Positions 45,429 through 57,730 of a stretch of 64,000 nt of DNA are shown here, piece by piece. Position 1 is the first letter of the stretch. The number at the start of each line of letters is the position of its first letter. Under the pieces are notes generated by a model. That model was not told where the DNA came from. It saw only the letters and a list, made by a program, of their open reading frames with translations, and did no database searches. The DNA is from Cotesia glomerata (lineage: Eukaryota; Arthropoda; Insecta; Hymenoptera; Braconidae): contig NC_058166.1 of NCBI RefSeq assembly GCF_020080835.1, positions 1,736,001 to 1,800,000 of the forward strand, in the 5' to 3' direction. The position numbers were made by a program, and so were the translations under genes.

Positions 45429-46322
45429 GAGGAATACTGGTTTGGGCATTATTGGAGTCCTTTGGATCATTTTCAGCCATCTTTATTTATTTCACAATAA
45501 TCAAATATAACACAAACCTTGATTTGAAATATAACGTACACTAACTTGTACAAATGATAGATTTAATTACAAATATTCTACTACGATTGATATAACAGTT
45601 AAAGACGTTGGGGAAATAAGACCGAGAACGAATCCGGGGTCAGCAGGATGTATGCGATCTTTACTTGATCAATGTTCAACGAGAACTACTCTTCCAAGTA
45701 CCCTAAGTACTTATTCACTCAACAATATTTCGACAGCCCTCATTGTCTGTCGATATTTCTAACTATATACTTTTTACTTCTATCCTGTGACCTCGGCTAC
45801 GTTTGGTGACCATTGTCACTCCGGACTTAAGCCCATCGTCATAACCATAAAAAATATATTCAGCTTAAGTCGTAAATAATATCTAAATATTCTATGCTTT
45901 ACAATTTTGCTTAAAATTAACAGACAAACTAAAATGTTGGGAATTTCCTATCTCTGGGAAAACCCAGCTCGATATTATCTCCGACATATATATATATATA
46001 TATATATATAGATAAATACATACATATATAAACTTTTGAACTATATATATTTTCTGACTCAGCTCGACAAACTAAGTCAGAAAATGGCTAAATTTTTTAA
46101 AAGTTGCGCCATGAGGACGGCTGCAATAGTTAGATTTTTATAAAATCTACTAAAAATACATTTCAAAGCTTGCATCGACATTCGCCAAGGTGCGCTGGAA
46201 TTGTTTTTACATAAACTGTAGCTTCAAGAGGATAGTTTGCTATAAAAAATGCAGCCAACGCGAGATTTAAGTTGGTACCAATTGTAAATTTTTAATATAA
46301 TTACAAAAAATACTAAAATCCG

Positions 46323-46840
46323 AACAAAAACAGTTTCACTGTAAAAAAAATCGCGCCAAGTCCACGTTCATAAGACTATTAAGAAAAAAAAAATTTCTTA
46401 TTTCTTTACAAAAAGATATAAAATAAAAAAATTAAAAAATCCAAGTAACCGATATGATTGTATTTGATTTTCGGAAATTAAAAAAAATTTTATTGTAAAT
46501 TTAAAAATTAAAAAAAAAAATTTGGAACGTACTTGGTGTGCGTCATTGTGTATTTCAATTTTTTTAAAGTCCTAGTAAATAGATTTTACGAATTTCATTA
46601 AAAGTAAAATATTTTGCAACCACGCACACTAAATACGTTTCAAAAATTTTTTTAATTTTCAAATTTACAATAAAATTTTTTTTAATTTCCGAAAATCAAA
46701 TACAATCATATCGGTTACTTGGATTTTTTAATTTTTTTATTTTATATCTTTTTGTAAAGAAATAAGAAATTTTTTTTTTCTTAATAGTCTTATGAACGTG
46801 GACTTGGCGCGATTTTTTTTACAGTGAAACTGTTTTTGTT
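46323..46840. mobile_element. Near-perfect long inverted repeat (fold-back element), 518 bp
   Basis: Arms of about 220 bp (46323-46545 and about 46618-46840) with a loop of about 70 bp. The outer tip AACAAAAACAGTTTCACTGT is mirrored at 46821-46840. GATTTTTTTTACAGTG and CGCGCCAAGTCCACG sit just inside. Arms look nearly identical by eye, so the element is young or homogenised. CACTGTAAAAA inside the tip is reminiscent of Tc1/mariner MITE ends. If transcribed it would fold into a long dsRNA. Confidence 0.85.
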
Positions 46841-47520
46841 GGGATTTATTCTTATAGTGTACATTAAATAATTTTTTTTCTTTCCAAAAAATTTAGTAAA
46901 AATTCATTTGAAAACTTCCTAAAGTCTTTTTGTAAAAAAATTACTTTATTTGTTTATTTTTTAAGTAAAAAGCGGCAAAAAATGATCATTAAAATTCTAG
47001 ATGGACGTTTTTTCCATAAAACTCTAGTCTAAGTGATTTAGGGGCCAAGATATATTTATATTCGTTGCCAATCAACGAAGTTAAAACCTTATTTGCATCT
47101 GCTAAGTGATAAGTAAACCCGTAATTTAAGACAGCGTGAGATAGCGTTAAATAAATCGGAAAACTTAGAGTCGGTATAAATCTATACGCTCTGGGAAAGG
47201 GGAGGCCTCATCGGAGTTGGGGATGCTAAGATGTTACATATATTAAATCTAATTGCGCGTTTTAATAATTTTCATAACTTTTCCGATAGTTTATCTTTAG
47301 ATTTTAAATGCACCGAGTTTAGTTTTTTTTATAATTTTTTTCATTTTTTAAAGAGACAATTTTACTATAGGCGCCTCGTATTGATCACAAACAGAGCTTT
47401 TTCTATTTTCTGTTGTATTCTTAGAATTTTTCATGAAAAATATAAGGCGGAAAATTTCTTTCCAAAATTTTCTTTAATAAATTAAATTTTATATTTAATT
47501 TTATTCATCCCAAAGTTAAA
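46841..47520. other. Sequence between fold-back element and next array
   Basis: 47030-47230 is a more complex block (TTATTTGCATCTGC, GGGAAAGGGGAGGCCTCATC). The 84-codon open stretch at 47231-47485 is Phe/Leu-rich and unassigned. Confidence 0.25.
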
Positions 47521-48400
47521 AAAAAAATCATCAATTAAAATGAAAGAAAATTGAACTTTTTTCTACTTTTGCGAGTTTTTCTTCAAAATTATGAATTTTT
47601 TAGTAAATTTCTACTGAAATAAACTTGTAGCGTAGATAATTTTCATTAAAAAATTAAATTTTCTTTTAATTAATCCAAAAATTACACAAAATATCTATTG
47701 AAAGTCATTAAAATTTTTTTTCTTCATTTTTCCCACTTTTCTTTCAAAATTATCAATTTTTTATTAAATTTTTATTGTAATAAATTTTTAGAACGGAAAA
47801 TTATAATTTTTGACCCTCTTAAATTAATTTTTCAGTAAAATTCCACAATAATTTTGTAGAGTGGAAAATTTTCTACTTAAATTTTCATTAAAAAATAAAA
47901 TTTTTTTTTAATTATTCCAAAAATATCTATTAAAAGTCTTTAACATTAAACTTTTCTTTATTTTTTCCAATTTTTTCTTAAAATGTCAATTTTTTATGAA
48001 ATTTTCACCGAAGTGAATTTCTAAAGCGGAAAATTATAATTTTAGACAAAAAAAATACAATTTAATTTAATTTTTCAAAATTAAACCTAAAAATTATATT
48101 TTTCTCAACTTTTTTCAATTTTCCGAGTTTTCTTCAGAATTATGAATTTTTTAGTAAAATTAAAAATCACCAAACTTTTCTTTACTTTTCCCAATTTTTT
48201 TTTTAATTTTTATTTTTTCATAAAATTTTTATGAAAATAAATTTTTAAATCAGAAAATAAGACTTTTATTTTTTTTTCAAAAATTCACTTAAACAAATTT
48301 CTAGAGCCTAAAATTACCTTAAAAATTAATTACAATAATAAAAATAAAAATTATTTCATTCAAAAAAATTCTTAAAATTTATTTTGAATTTTTTTAACCA
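47520..48400 (-). repeat. Diverged array sharing the L1-type box in inverse orientation
   Basis: Degenerate units with TTTTCTTCAAAATTATSAATTT and AATTTTGTAGAGTGGAAAAT (about 47849-47868). The latter is the reverse complement of the GGAAAATTTTCCGCTCTACAA-type box of L1 (last base aside). No matching plus-oriented arm was recognised nearby. Confidence 0.6.
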
Positions 48401-49290
48401 AAAAATAAGAAAAAAAAATTGGCTAAAAGAAAAATAAAGAATAGAAGAAAAAGCAGAATATAATTGTGAATGTTTCTTCTTAAATTTCTAGGCCAGAAAT
48501 TGTATTGCGGGGGGAAGAAGGGGGGTAGGGTGGGTGGATGGGTGGGTAAAGAGTGGGGAGGAAGTAGAGAGGGGATATAGTAAATAAAAAAGCGGAGGTT
48601 GTTTGGGTTTTGTTATCCAGACGTCGCATCGATCTCCGTCAACATCCCGGGATAAAGAAAACCCAGATACGCGGGGGGCAGTCGTTGCTCTCTACTCAGC
48701 CCTCTCTGCTCTTATCCGTCTCACCCTCCCCCTCTTTCTGTTTCTCTTGCTCTTTCCTCTTTCCTCGTTCTTCTGGGCTTCTCGAAGCTCGCAGCTCACG
48801 GACTCGCTTACGGCCGTCGCGTCCCAGTCAACCGCTCTCTAGTCTGGGGACCACTTTCCGCTTCTACGGCGCTCGAGGGAAAGGGGGTGCCAATGGGAAC
48901 GGGATGATAAGGGGTGGTACTACTGCCGTAGGTATTGATCTCAACTCTTGCTTTTTCTACTTTTATTCCAATGGTCATGGAGAGCTAAGACAACATTTTT
49001 TATCTTTTTGCGGTAAGGTCAGAGTTGGATTCTTTTTTTCCGGGGGTGGGATGTCATATGATGCAGGGGTTGGAGATAAATTTATAAGGAAGATTGGGTC
49101 ACTTTTTTAATTTCGGTTTTGGGGTTTCGTTATGAGGGAATTTAGATTTTTATGAATATCGACTGAAAGGTGCAAGAAAAAAATCAAATGTTTTTTTTAA
49201 TTATTGTGAAACTTTAAAAGTTGTTTTAAAGATGCTAAATTTGTAATAGTGGATAAGTAGCTTGAATCTTAAAGTCTTACAAAAATTTTA
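48400..49290. other. Island e: GC-rich, G-tract and CpG-containing; possible promoter or first exon
   Basis: 48509-48547 has six G-tracts. 48600-48860 is pyrimidine- and CpG-rich (AGACGTCGCATCGATCTCCG, CTTACGGCCGTCGCGTCCCA) and open for 166 codons at 48610-49110, but codon content (Ser/Arg/Leu runs from CT-rich DNA) is not protein-like. Composition fits an insect promoter or 5' UTR; no start site can be fixed. Confidence 0.35.
48509..48547 (+). promoter_or_regulatory. G-quadruplex-capable tract
   Basis: GGGGGG-AAGAA-GGGGGG-TA-GGG-T-GGG, then TGGAT, GGG, T, GGG: at least four G3+ runs with loops of 1-5 nt. Confidence 0.7.
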
Positions 49291-50460
49291 TTTTCGTCCG
49301 GAATTTGAAGTCTAAGAAAAATATAAATTTTTTAAGAAATTTTGAGTCTTACAAAAATTTTAACTCTTACAAAATTCGGATTTTGATCCAAAATTTAAAT
49401 TCTTATAAAAATTTTAAGTCTTACACAATATTTAAGTCTTCCAAAATTTTTAACTCTTACAAAAATCTAATTTTGATTGAAAATTTTTATCTACAAAAAT
49501 ATGAATTTTTGTTTAAATTTGAATTCTTACAAAAATTTTAAGTCTTACAAAAATCTAATTTTGATCAAAAATTCGAATTCTTACAAAAATATGAGTTTTG
49601 CAAGAAATTTTGATTCTTACAAAAATTTAAAGTCTTACAAAATTTTTAGCTCTTACAAAAACCTAATTTTGATCCAAAATTGAAATTCTTACAAATATTT
49701 AAAGTCTTACAACATTTTTAAGCCTTAAAAGTCTTACAGAAATTTTTATTCTTACAAAAATTTAGTCTTACAAAATTTTTAACTTACAAAAATATAATTT
49801 TGATCAAAAATTAAAATCTTTTAAAAAATTTTAACTTAAAAAATTTAAAATTTTTACAAAATCTAATTTTTATATAAAATTTGAATTCATCCAAAAATAT
49901 AAATTTAAAAAAAAATTTTTAATCTTACAAATTCTAAAGACTTACTGAATCTTGGACTCTTACAATAATCTAGGTACTATAATTAAATTCATCTAAAACT
50001 TTAAAGACTTACAGATATCTCAATTTTTACAAAAATTAAAAATTTTGCAAAATTTAACTCTTACAAAAAATATGGATACTTACTAAAATTTGAATTTTTA
50101 TAATATTTTTACTTAAATCTTACATAAATTTGTACTGTAATTAAAAATTCTATGAAAATTAAATTCTTACAAAAATTTGATCAAATTAAAAAATTTTTCT
50201 AGATTCTTATTATTATTAAAATTCTTACAAAAAGTCATTATTTTTATCGAAATAAAAAATTTCACGAAAAATTCAAGCTTATACCGAATTCTAAATTCTT
50301 ATTTAGATTTAAATTTATACAAAAAAAAAAAAAAAAAAAAAAAAAACTCACTAAAAAAGCAAAATTTTTATCAAAATCAAAATTTTTATTCCAATTTTAC
50401 AGAAAAAAATCCTAATTTTCGTCAAAATTAAATTTTTTTCATCTTTTATGAAAAACCTGA
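49290..50460 (+). repeat. Degenerate short-unit array (CTTACAAAAATTT type)
   Basis: Dozens of imperfect repeats of about 15-20 nt, TCTTACAAAAATTTAAA. Ends in an A-run at 50320-50345. The open frames here (Asn/Lys/Tyr/Phe-rich) are artefacts. Confidence 0.8.
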
Positions 50461-51640
50461 ATTCGTATTAATTCTCAAAAATTGGTACCCAATTCTCACT
50501 TCTCACAAAATTCTTACTTTCTACTTCTCTAAATTTTTATCAAAATTCCTAAATTGATACCAATTGATATCCAATTTTAAATTCTCATCCAGCCTAAATT
50601 TCTACCAAACTTTAAATTCGAATAAAAATCCCAGCTGGTAGCAAATCTTCAGCCAATAAAGAAAACCAATCAATCTTATCAAGATCCAAATTGTCATTTT
50701 GTACGAAAACAATACCCACCATGAAAATCTAATGTTCAACATTTCTCTGAAAATTCGAATTCTCCAACTTAATTCAAATTCTCTGCAGCGATATCCTTTT
50801 TGCAGTTTTCCGCAGTTGAAAGATCAAAAGCGAGAGCAGGAGAATGAGAATACCTCTGAGAAAAGTTGGTAGCTCGGTGGCGACATAACTTACAATAAAA
50901 TTCGATTTTTCCGTATAAAAGTCTTTAACTCGCAGGCGCGCCCCTCTTCTCAGCTAAGGCGCCGGCGAGTACCAGCATTGCGACTCTTTTCCGAAGGTGA
51001 GGGTGGGCGAGCGGGAAAATATAAAGAAGAAATCGTGAGGTGATAGATAAAATAAAATCCGATCGGTGACGTATCAGAATGAGGAAAAAGGGGTAACGCC
51101 CAGCGAGAGATGCTCCAATTCTGGTCAATACCCCGATACCTGACAATCTTGCGCCCTGAGCATCGATGCCCTCCTCAATATCCCTCAACTCCAATCACAC
51201 CCTCTCGATTCCGGGAGCTGGGGGATGCCCTCTCTGGATAATCGCGACGGGCGGTTCTAATCGGTTATATTGGAAATCTATTGCCAACCCTCTACTCTCG
51301 ATTCTCGACCTATCGGAACGGAGAACTCGGGTATTGAGTCTGCGCTTTTTCATCACACCCCCCGACTATTTTCATCGCCAGCACTCTTTTACTCTCGACA
51401 CTCTCTACAACAGTGAGTTGAGTTAACTGCGAATTCTATCCCCATTTAGAATAAAGCGCAAGCCTCACCTTACTCACTACGCCCATTTTTATTTCCCGAT
51501 ACAATCGACGGGAATTCAGCTTGGGATGGGGTGGAAACTGGTACTTGCTGCTTGGTACTTCACCGCCATGTTTTTCTGGTTCAAGGTTTTCAGGATTCCA
51601 TTGCAGTAGTGGTAACTCAACCGTTGTGAAGATTTCTGTT
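50460..51640. other. Island f: complex, CpG-containing sequence
   Basis: 50810-51560 is balanced in composition (GCAGGCGCGCCCCTCTTCTC, AAGGCGCCGGCGAGTACCAG, CGGTTATATTGG). 50935-51225 is the most CpG-dense part. Short open frames on both strands (89 and 86 codons) have no recognised domain. Candidate exon or regulatory region. Confidence 0.35.
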
Positions 51641-53200
51641 GGACGTTTGATTAGGAGCTTTGAAATTGGTTGATGAATTTCTGAATTGATGATGATGTTG
51701 TTGTTGGAACCATGAATTTTGGTAACGCCAAAACGACTCTAATGTTCAACCTTAAACTTAAACAAATAAAAGCAAAGTGATCTTCTTAGTCATAAATCAT
51801 CATTAATGATGATAATGATGATGTTTAGTATCTTATTGCTGTTTTTGTAGGTCAAGGTTTTAAGAATTGTATTGTAGAAGAGCTAACTTAACTGTTAATA
51901 AAGATTATTGATGGGCAATTGATTAGAAGCTTTGGAATTAGTTGATGAATTGATGATGATGTTAGAACCAGGAATTTTGATGAGGCCAAAATGACTGGCC
52001 ATATTTTCAACTTTAAATTTCAATAGATGAAAAAAAAGTGATCTTCTTAACCATAAATCATCATTAATGATGATAATGATGATGATGCTTTATATATTCT
52101 TGCTGTTTCTGTAGGTCAAGGTTTTAAGAATTGTATTGTAATAGAGCTAACTCAACTGTCAATACAGAATATTGATGGACAGTTGATTAGAAGCTTTCGA
52201 ATTTGTTGATGAATCCATAGATTGATGATCATAAGGATGATGATGACGATGATGTTAAAACCAGGAATTTTACTTACGCCAAAATGATTGGTCATATTTT
52301 CGACTTTAATTTTGAACAGAGGAAAAAAGGTGAATTTCTTAGACCTAAATCATCATTAATGATGATAATGATGATGATGCTTTGTATCTTATTGTTGTTT
52401 CTGTAGTTCGAGGCTTGAAGAATTATATTGTAGTAGGGCTAACTCAACTGTCAATGAAGGTTATTGATGGACAATTGATTAGAAGCTTTGGAATTGGTTG
52501 ATGAATTTATAAATTGATGATGATCATGTTAGAACCAGGAATTTTTCTGATTTCAAAATAACTGGTTATATGTTCGACTTTAATTTTGAACAGAGGAAAA
52601 AAGGTGAATTTCTCAGCCCTAAATCATCATTAATGATGATAATGATGATGATGATTTGTATCTTATTGCTGTTTCTGTGCTTCAAAGCTTTAAGAATCGC
52701 ATTGTAGTAGAGCTTACTCAACTATCAATAAAGATTATTGATAGACAATTGATTAAAAGCTTTGGAATTGGTTGATGATCTGATGAATTCATGAATTGAT
52801 GATGATGTTAGAACCAGGAATATTGTTGATTTCAAAGTAACTGGTCATATGTTCGACCTTAAATTTGAACAGATGAAAAAAGGTAATCTTAGCCTTAAAT
52901 CATTATTAATGATGGTAATGATGATAATGCTTAGTATTCTATTGCTGTTTATGTGCACCAAAGCTTAAAAAATTGCATTGTAGCAGAGGTAACAACCGTT
53001 AATAAAGATTATTGATGGTCATTTGATTAGAAGCTTTGTAATTGGTCAATGAGTTTATGAACAGATGATGATAATGGTACCTAATATTTCATAACTTAGT
53101 TTTTCTAATTCAAAGCTTAGAAGATTCTATTGTAGTGATGTTATGATGATTATTGATAGCCATGTGGTTGAAAGCTTTAGAATTGGTTTAGATATGGTGC
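51640..53200 (+). repeat. Tandem array with ~276-bp unit
   Basis: Five to six units. AAATCATCATTAATGATGAT occurs near 51793, 52064, 52347, 52621 and (diverged) 52897: spacings 271, 283, 274, 276. The unit also holds AAGAATTGTATTGTAGWAGA, GATTAGAAGCTTTGGAATT and GTTAGAACCAGGAATTTT. Direct orientation. Confidence 0.85.
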
Positions 53201-54340
53201 AAACTGATATTTCTTAACGATAGTATGAAACTAAAACTTTTACAAATAGTATCAAATTTGAATTTCTTATAAATACTACAAAATTATATTTCTAAGAGTA
53301 GTACGATACAAAAATTTTCTGGATTCGACAGAAAATTTGAATTTTCTAAAAATGGTACTTAATTTCCATGGAATTTAACATAAGTGAATTCTTATAAATT
53401 TTTCAGAATTGATGTTAATTTTAAATTAGCTGTAAAATTTTCTAAATTAGGTACAAAATTTAACTTTTCTTGGGTAGATAAAGACTGAAATTTTCTAGAT
53501 TTCGTACAAAGATTAAATATTAACTGATATTGATTAAATAAGACTGATATTTTTGTAACCCTGATAAAGTTCTGGATAATGACCTCTGATGTTATTTGCA
53601 TAGTGTTATTTCCAACCAAAAGTCAATGACTCTGTCCACGGCGGATGGTTCCAAAATATCTGAACAATGATTCCTAACGAAGTACATCAGCGCTGCCCTA
53701 AAAATTTATTAAGCAATAACAATAAAATTATTGAACCACTTAACATAAACGTTGACGGTGACGCATTGGAGAGCAGACAGCGGTCAGATGTATTTAAACA
53801 ATAGGTTTCCAGTGGTGCTTTCATCTAACTTGAGTTGTCCGGGTGGTAAATGCCCGCTCAACACCACAATACCTTCATGCACCTACACCCTTTAAGCACA
53901 GGCACATTCACCATCACCATCTAACCATCTATCGTAAACTGCTACCGCATTTCTACTATTTTCGCTTAGCATTTTCCAGTCTTTCATTAACTCTCCAAGT
54001 ACCAGGTTGTCTACTGTGCCCACCCTCCACCCTCCAGCAGCCAGCAGCCAGCTACCCCTTACTGGAGCCAAGAGCCAACCGACCGTCTTCCTTTTATGAG
54101 GATCCTTTGAACGACGGAAAAAAAATAATCCATTTTACACTACGGTTATTTTCTCGTGTCCAATTGTTGTCACGTCTTCCATAATTTTCCCACATGCTTT
54201 CCTGGATTCTTATTATTATTATCTACGCTCCTCTCTCTGAGGTACAAACGCTCTAATTGTCTCAGAATTCTGATGTGGATTTCGACTCGAACATTTTATT
54301 GTTAAAAATCATGCTTTAATGTATCAGTCAGGTTTTTTTT
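53200..54340. other. Island g
   Basis: 53620-54190 is unique-looking, with CCACGGCGGATGGTTCC, ACGTTGACGGTGACGCATTG and a run of CA-rich and pyrimidine-rich sequence. A 113-codon open stretch at 53843-54184 is His/Pro/Leu-rich and unassigned. Possible regulatory element or UTR. Confidence 0.3.
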
Positions 54341-55330
54341 TTCTCGAAAAAATTTCAATTTAGCATTTTTAGAAAATTTTAGTTTTGGAATAGTTCTAGA
54401 AAATTTGAATCATTTTCGGAAAATTTAAGCTCCATGCTACTTCTTGAAAGTTTAAACCATTTCTAGAATGTTATAATTTTGTACCAAATCTAGAAGTTTT
54501 AGTTTTGTACCGTAAAAACTAAAATTTTATACGATTTTTAGAAGATTATCCTTTTATATTCTAGAAGAATTTAATTTTGTACCATTTTTAAAAAAATTTA
54601 ATTTTGAATCTAGAAAGTTTAAATTTTGAACCATTTATTGAAATTTTGAACTTTGCATCATTTCTAGAATGTTATAATTTTGTACCAAATCTAGAAGTTT
54701 TAGTTTTGCACCGTAAAAAATTAAAATTTTATACAATTTTTAGAGGATTGTCCCTTTATAACAATTAAAAAAAAATTCGTATAAAATTGAAGCTTAATAT
54801 TGGTTCTAGAAGGTTCTAATTTTGTACAATTTCTAAGAAATTTTAATTTTGTGTCTAAAAAGTTTAAATTTTGAACCATTTATAGAAAATTTAAATTTTA
54901 CAACATTTCTAGAAGTTTTTCTGCACCATTTCTAAACTTTCCTACCAATCACTTCTAGAAACTTTTAGAAATTTACCACCTCTAGATGATTTCTTTTACT
55001 GTATCTAAAATATCAGATCTTCTTTCACATTATATTAGATCTAGAAACTATTCCTAGAATGTAAAAAATTAGGTACAATCTCTAGTAAATTTTAATATTG
55101 TACTTCGAGAATGTTTAGGTTAGTTCAATTTGGTACCATCACTAGAACATTTAAGAACTTTGTTTAGTGGAAATTTTTTTTGAAATTTAAATAACCTTGA
55201 AGTCTAGGAAGAATTTTTTAGAATAATAGAAGGTGAATTTTGGGAAAAATTGTGAAAAATTTAGAATTTGAGGATATAGTAGGATGAAATCGTCTAGAAC
55301 TGTGAAAAATTCAAATTTTCTGGGTATTGA
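54340..55330. repeat. TCTAGAA-rich degenerate array (left)
   Basis: Repeated ATTTCTAGAATGTTATAATT and TTTTGTACCAAATCTAGAAG blocks about 198 bp apart (54463 and about 54660), plus many TCTAGAA variants. TCTAGA is self-complementary, so orientation is ambiguous. Confidence 0.7.
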
Positions 55331-56580
55331 AGCTTGTTTAGAATTGAAAAGGAGGGAAAATGTTCTGAAGGTGTTGCAATGGTCAAACTTTCTAGAATCA
55401 ACAAATTAAACTTGAATTTTCAGAGTTCTAGACGATTTCCTCCAATTCCAAATTTTCCTAAAAATCTCTCTTCTATTCTTCTAAAAAATTCTTCCTCGCC
55501 TTCTAAAGCCTTCAAATTCCAAAAAAAAACTCCCATTAAACCATCTATAAATATTCTTTTGAAACATGACCTCTGTAGAAGTGATCTATCCTCTCTGATA
55601 AAATATAACGAAACACTCCTTCCTCTTTTCCCTCTTTCTCCCCCAACCGCCCCCTCCCCTCCTCCCACCCTCGTTCATACCAGCGTGGATGCTCGAGTCT
55701 TATTGCAAAATATACGATTATTGCGATCTAGAAAATAATTTAGTAATTTTCGTTTAAATGATGTTGGTATCCCGACAGCGAGCTGCGAGAGGAGTGAGTG
55801 GGGGAGGGAGTAGAAGGCGTCGGTTGAATTTAATTTAAATTCCATATCGTCGGAATGGCTTGAATTTTTCTAAACCAAGAATAAGACGGAAGTAGACGCG
55901 AGAAAATGTCGTCTCCAGGTCCGCCATTTCTCCTTCCTTCGATAAAGCGTTATATTCGATGAAAAAAAAATTAGGGGGAGGAAAGAGGCCGGAGGGTGAG
56001 GAGGGAAATGGAAGGAAAATAAATGAAGTAAAAAAGGAACACTTGGCTCGTGATAGTTTTCTACAGTGGGGGCACCGGAGGGAGGAGGGAGGAGGGAGGA
56101 AGGAGGGGTGGGAGGTAGTCTGTGAATGTGAACGTTGGGGGTGGTGTGGAAGAAGCTATCGACGTTTTTACGTAACAAATCAGTCGTAACTGGGTGCGCG
56201 AGCTCGCGACGTGCGCGGTAGACTCACCAATGGGAGGCGCTTTCGATACTCGATACCCGATCACTCAGGACGGCCCTATTGAGGTATGTCCAATCGGTTC
56301 TGGGTAAATGTCCAGTGAGGAGGTCAGAGGCCAATCTATACAGAGGAATTCGCTCAGTTGAGGAATTTATATAGTTGCGGGGGTTCTATTTTTGGTGAGA
56401 GGGTGGAGAGGGGGAAGGGTTCGTCTAAGAGGGGGAGATAAGAATAAGAGTACTCAGGGAGGATTTATTGAGTGAGACGGGAAAGTTTATTTTCAGGGAA
56501 AGGAAAATTGTTTCTGGGCTTAGAGGGTGGGAGGAGGGAGGAAAATTTTCTAGGTCTTGGGAAAAGTTTCTGAGGTTGGG
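55330..56580. other. Island h: purine- and CpG-rich patches
   Basis: 55620-55680 is C/T-rich. 56068-56115 is a GGGAGGA run. 56190-56220 is CpG-dense, including the perfect palindrome CGCGAGCTCGCG (56197-56208). Open frames of 76-134 codons on both strands follow base composition and are not credible genes. Confidence 0.35.
56068..56115 (+). repeat. GGGAGGA minisatellite, G-quadruplex-capable
   Basis: Repeats of GGAGGGA with several G3 runs separated by 1-3 nt, then GGAGGGGTGGGAGG. Confidence 0.7.
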
Positions 56581-57730
56581 ACAGAATTTTAGCCTTCTAG
56601 AAATAATCATGATTTTCTAGAAGTTATCAAAATTAGAAAATTTCTAACGAAATTATTTTTTTTTAATATTTTAGATTATAATAAAAAATTATAAAAATAT
56701 TTTTTTTAACTCATAGAAAGTTCTAAATTTCTAGAACTTCTAGAAAGTTTTTAAAACTTTCTAGAACTTGAATTCATAGAAGTAATTAAATAGAATTTTA
56801 ATTCAAAGTGGGTCGAAATTTTCCAGGAACAATAAAGTTGTAAATTTTCTAGAAGCAAAACTTTTTTAGAACTTTCTAGAACCAGCTATAATTTTTCCAA
56901 ATGATTTTTTACAGCAAAATTGAAATTTTCTAGAGGTCAAGTAAAATGACAAAAATAATAATTGGGAAATCTAGTGTTTTAAAATTTTCCAAAACTCCTA
57001 GAAAGTTTAATTACTTTCTAGAATTATTAAACCTTTCAAAACTAAATCATCTAGAAAATTCAGAATTTTTTTAAACTAGATAAAATTTTCTAAGACATAT
57101 ATGTAATAAAAAAAAATCTATAAATAACCTTCTATAACATTCTAGAAGCTTCAGGAACATTTAAAATTTACCAGAACTTGAAATTAATAAAAATTTATAA
57201 GAGTTATTGAATATAAATTAAATTCTAAGTCAAAATTTTCTAGGAAAAATAAAGTTGTAACTTTTCTAGAACTCTTAGAACTTTCTAGAACCAGCTAAAA
57301 TTGTTCTATAATTTTTCTAAATAATTTTTTACAGCAAAATTGAAATGTTCTACAGGTCAATCGATAAAAAAAATTACTATGGAAATTCTAGAGCATTCTA
57401 AAATTTTCCAAAACTCATTAGTTTCTAGAATTTTAAACCTTCCAAAACTGAAGCTAAATTATTTAGAAAATTCAAATTTTTCTGAAACTAGATAGAACTT
57501 TCTAAGATTTTTATGTAATCCAAAAGAATTCTAAAATATTCGAGCGATTCTAGGAGCATTTCAAATTTTCTAGAACTTCTAGAAAATTTTTAAATTTTCT
57601 AGAACTTATTCTAGAAAATTTTTTAATTTTCTAGAGAATGTAAAAACTTCCCAACATAATTCAAGCCTCCTAGAAAATTTTCAAACTTTCCAAAACTTCT
57701 AGAAACTTCAAAACTTCCTTTACTTGATCA
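56580..57730. repeat. TCTAGAA-rich degenerate array (right)
   Basis: Dense TTTCTAGAACTTCTAGAAA motifs. A longer unit recurs about 418 bp apart (AATAAAGTTGTAAATTTTCT at about 56830, AATAAAGTTGTAACTTTTCT at about 57248). It shares the hexamer with 54340-55330, but I could not show that the two are the same unit. Confidence 0.7.

Larger units (their letters stand above)
43371..46322. other. Island d, ~3 kb mostly non-tandem sequence
   Basis: 43440-43560 is pyrimidine-rich and GC-richer. 44210-44269 is a compact hairpin (separate entry). 45600-45850 is more complex (GAATCCGGGGTCAGCAGGAT, TTTCGACAG...CTGTCGATATTTC hairpin at about 45729-45757) and could be a retroelement LTR remnant. (AT)n microsatellites lie at 45390-45426 and 45985-46010. 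No convincing ORF. Confidence 0.3.

Noticed and set aside
48610..49110. 166-codon ORF as a protein-coding exon.
   Set aside because: Ser/Arg/Leu/Gly runs mirror CT- and G-rich DNA, an overlapping frame is also open, and no domain is recognisable. Kept only as part of a possible promoter or UTR island.
55334..56264. Overlapping ORFs of 67-134 codons on both strands.
   Set aside because: Pro/Ser/Gly/Arg-rich in step with C/T- and G-rich DNA, several overlapping frames, no domain.
54340..57730. A fourth inverted array pair around island h.
   Set aside because: Both sides are rich in TCTAGAA, but that motif is self-complementary and no longer shared unit in opposite orientation could be shown by eye.
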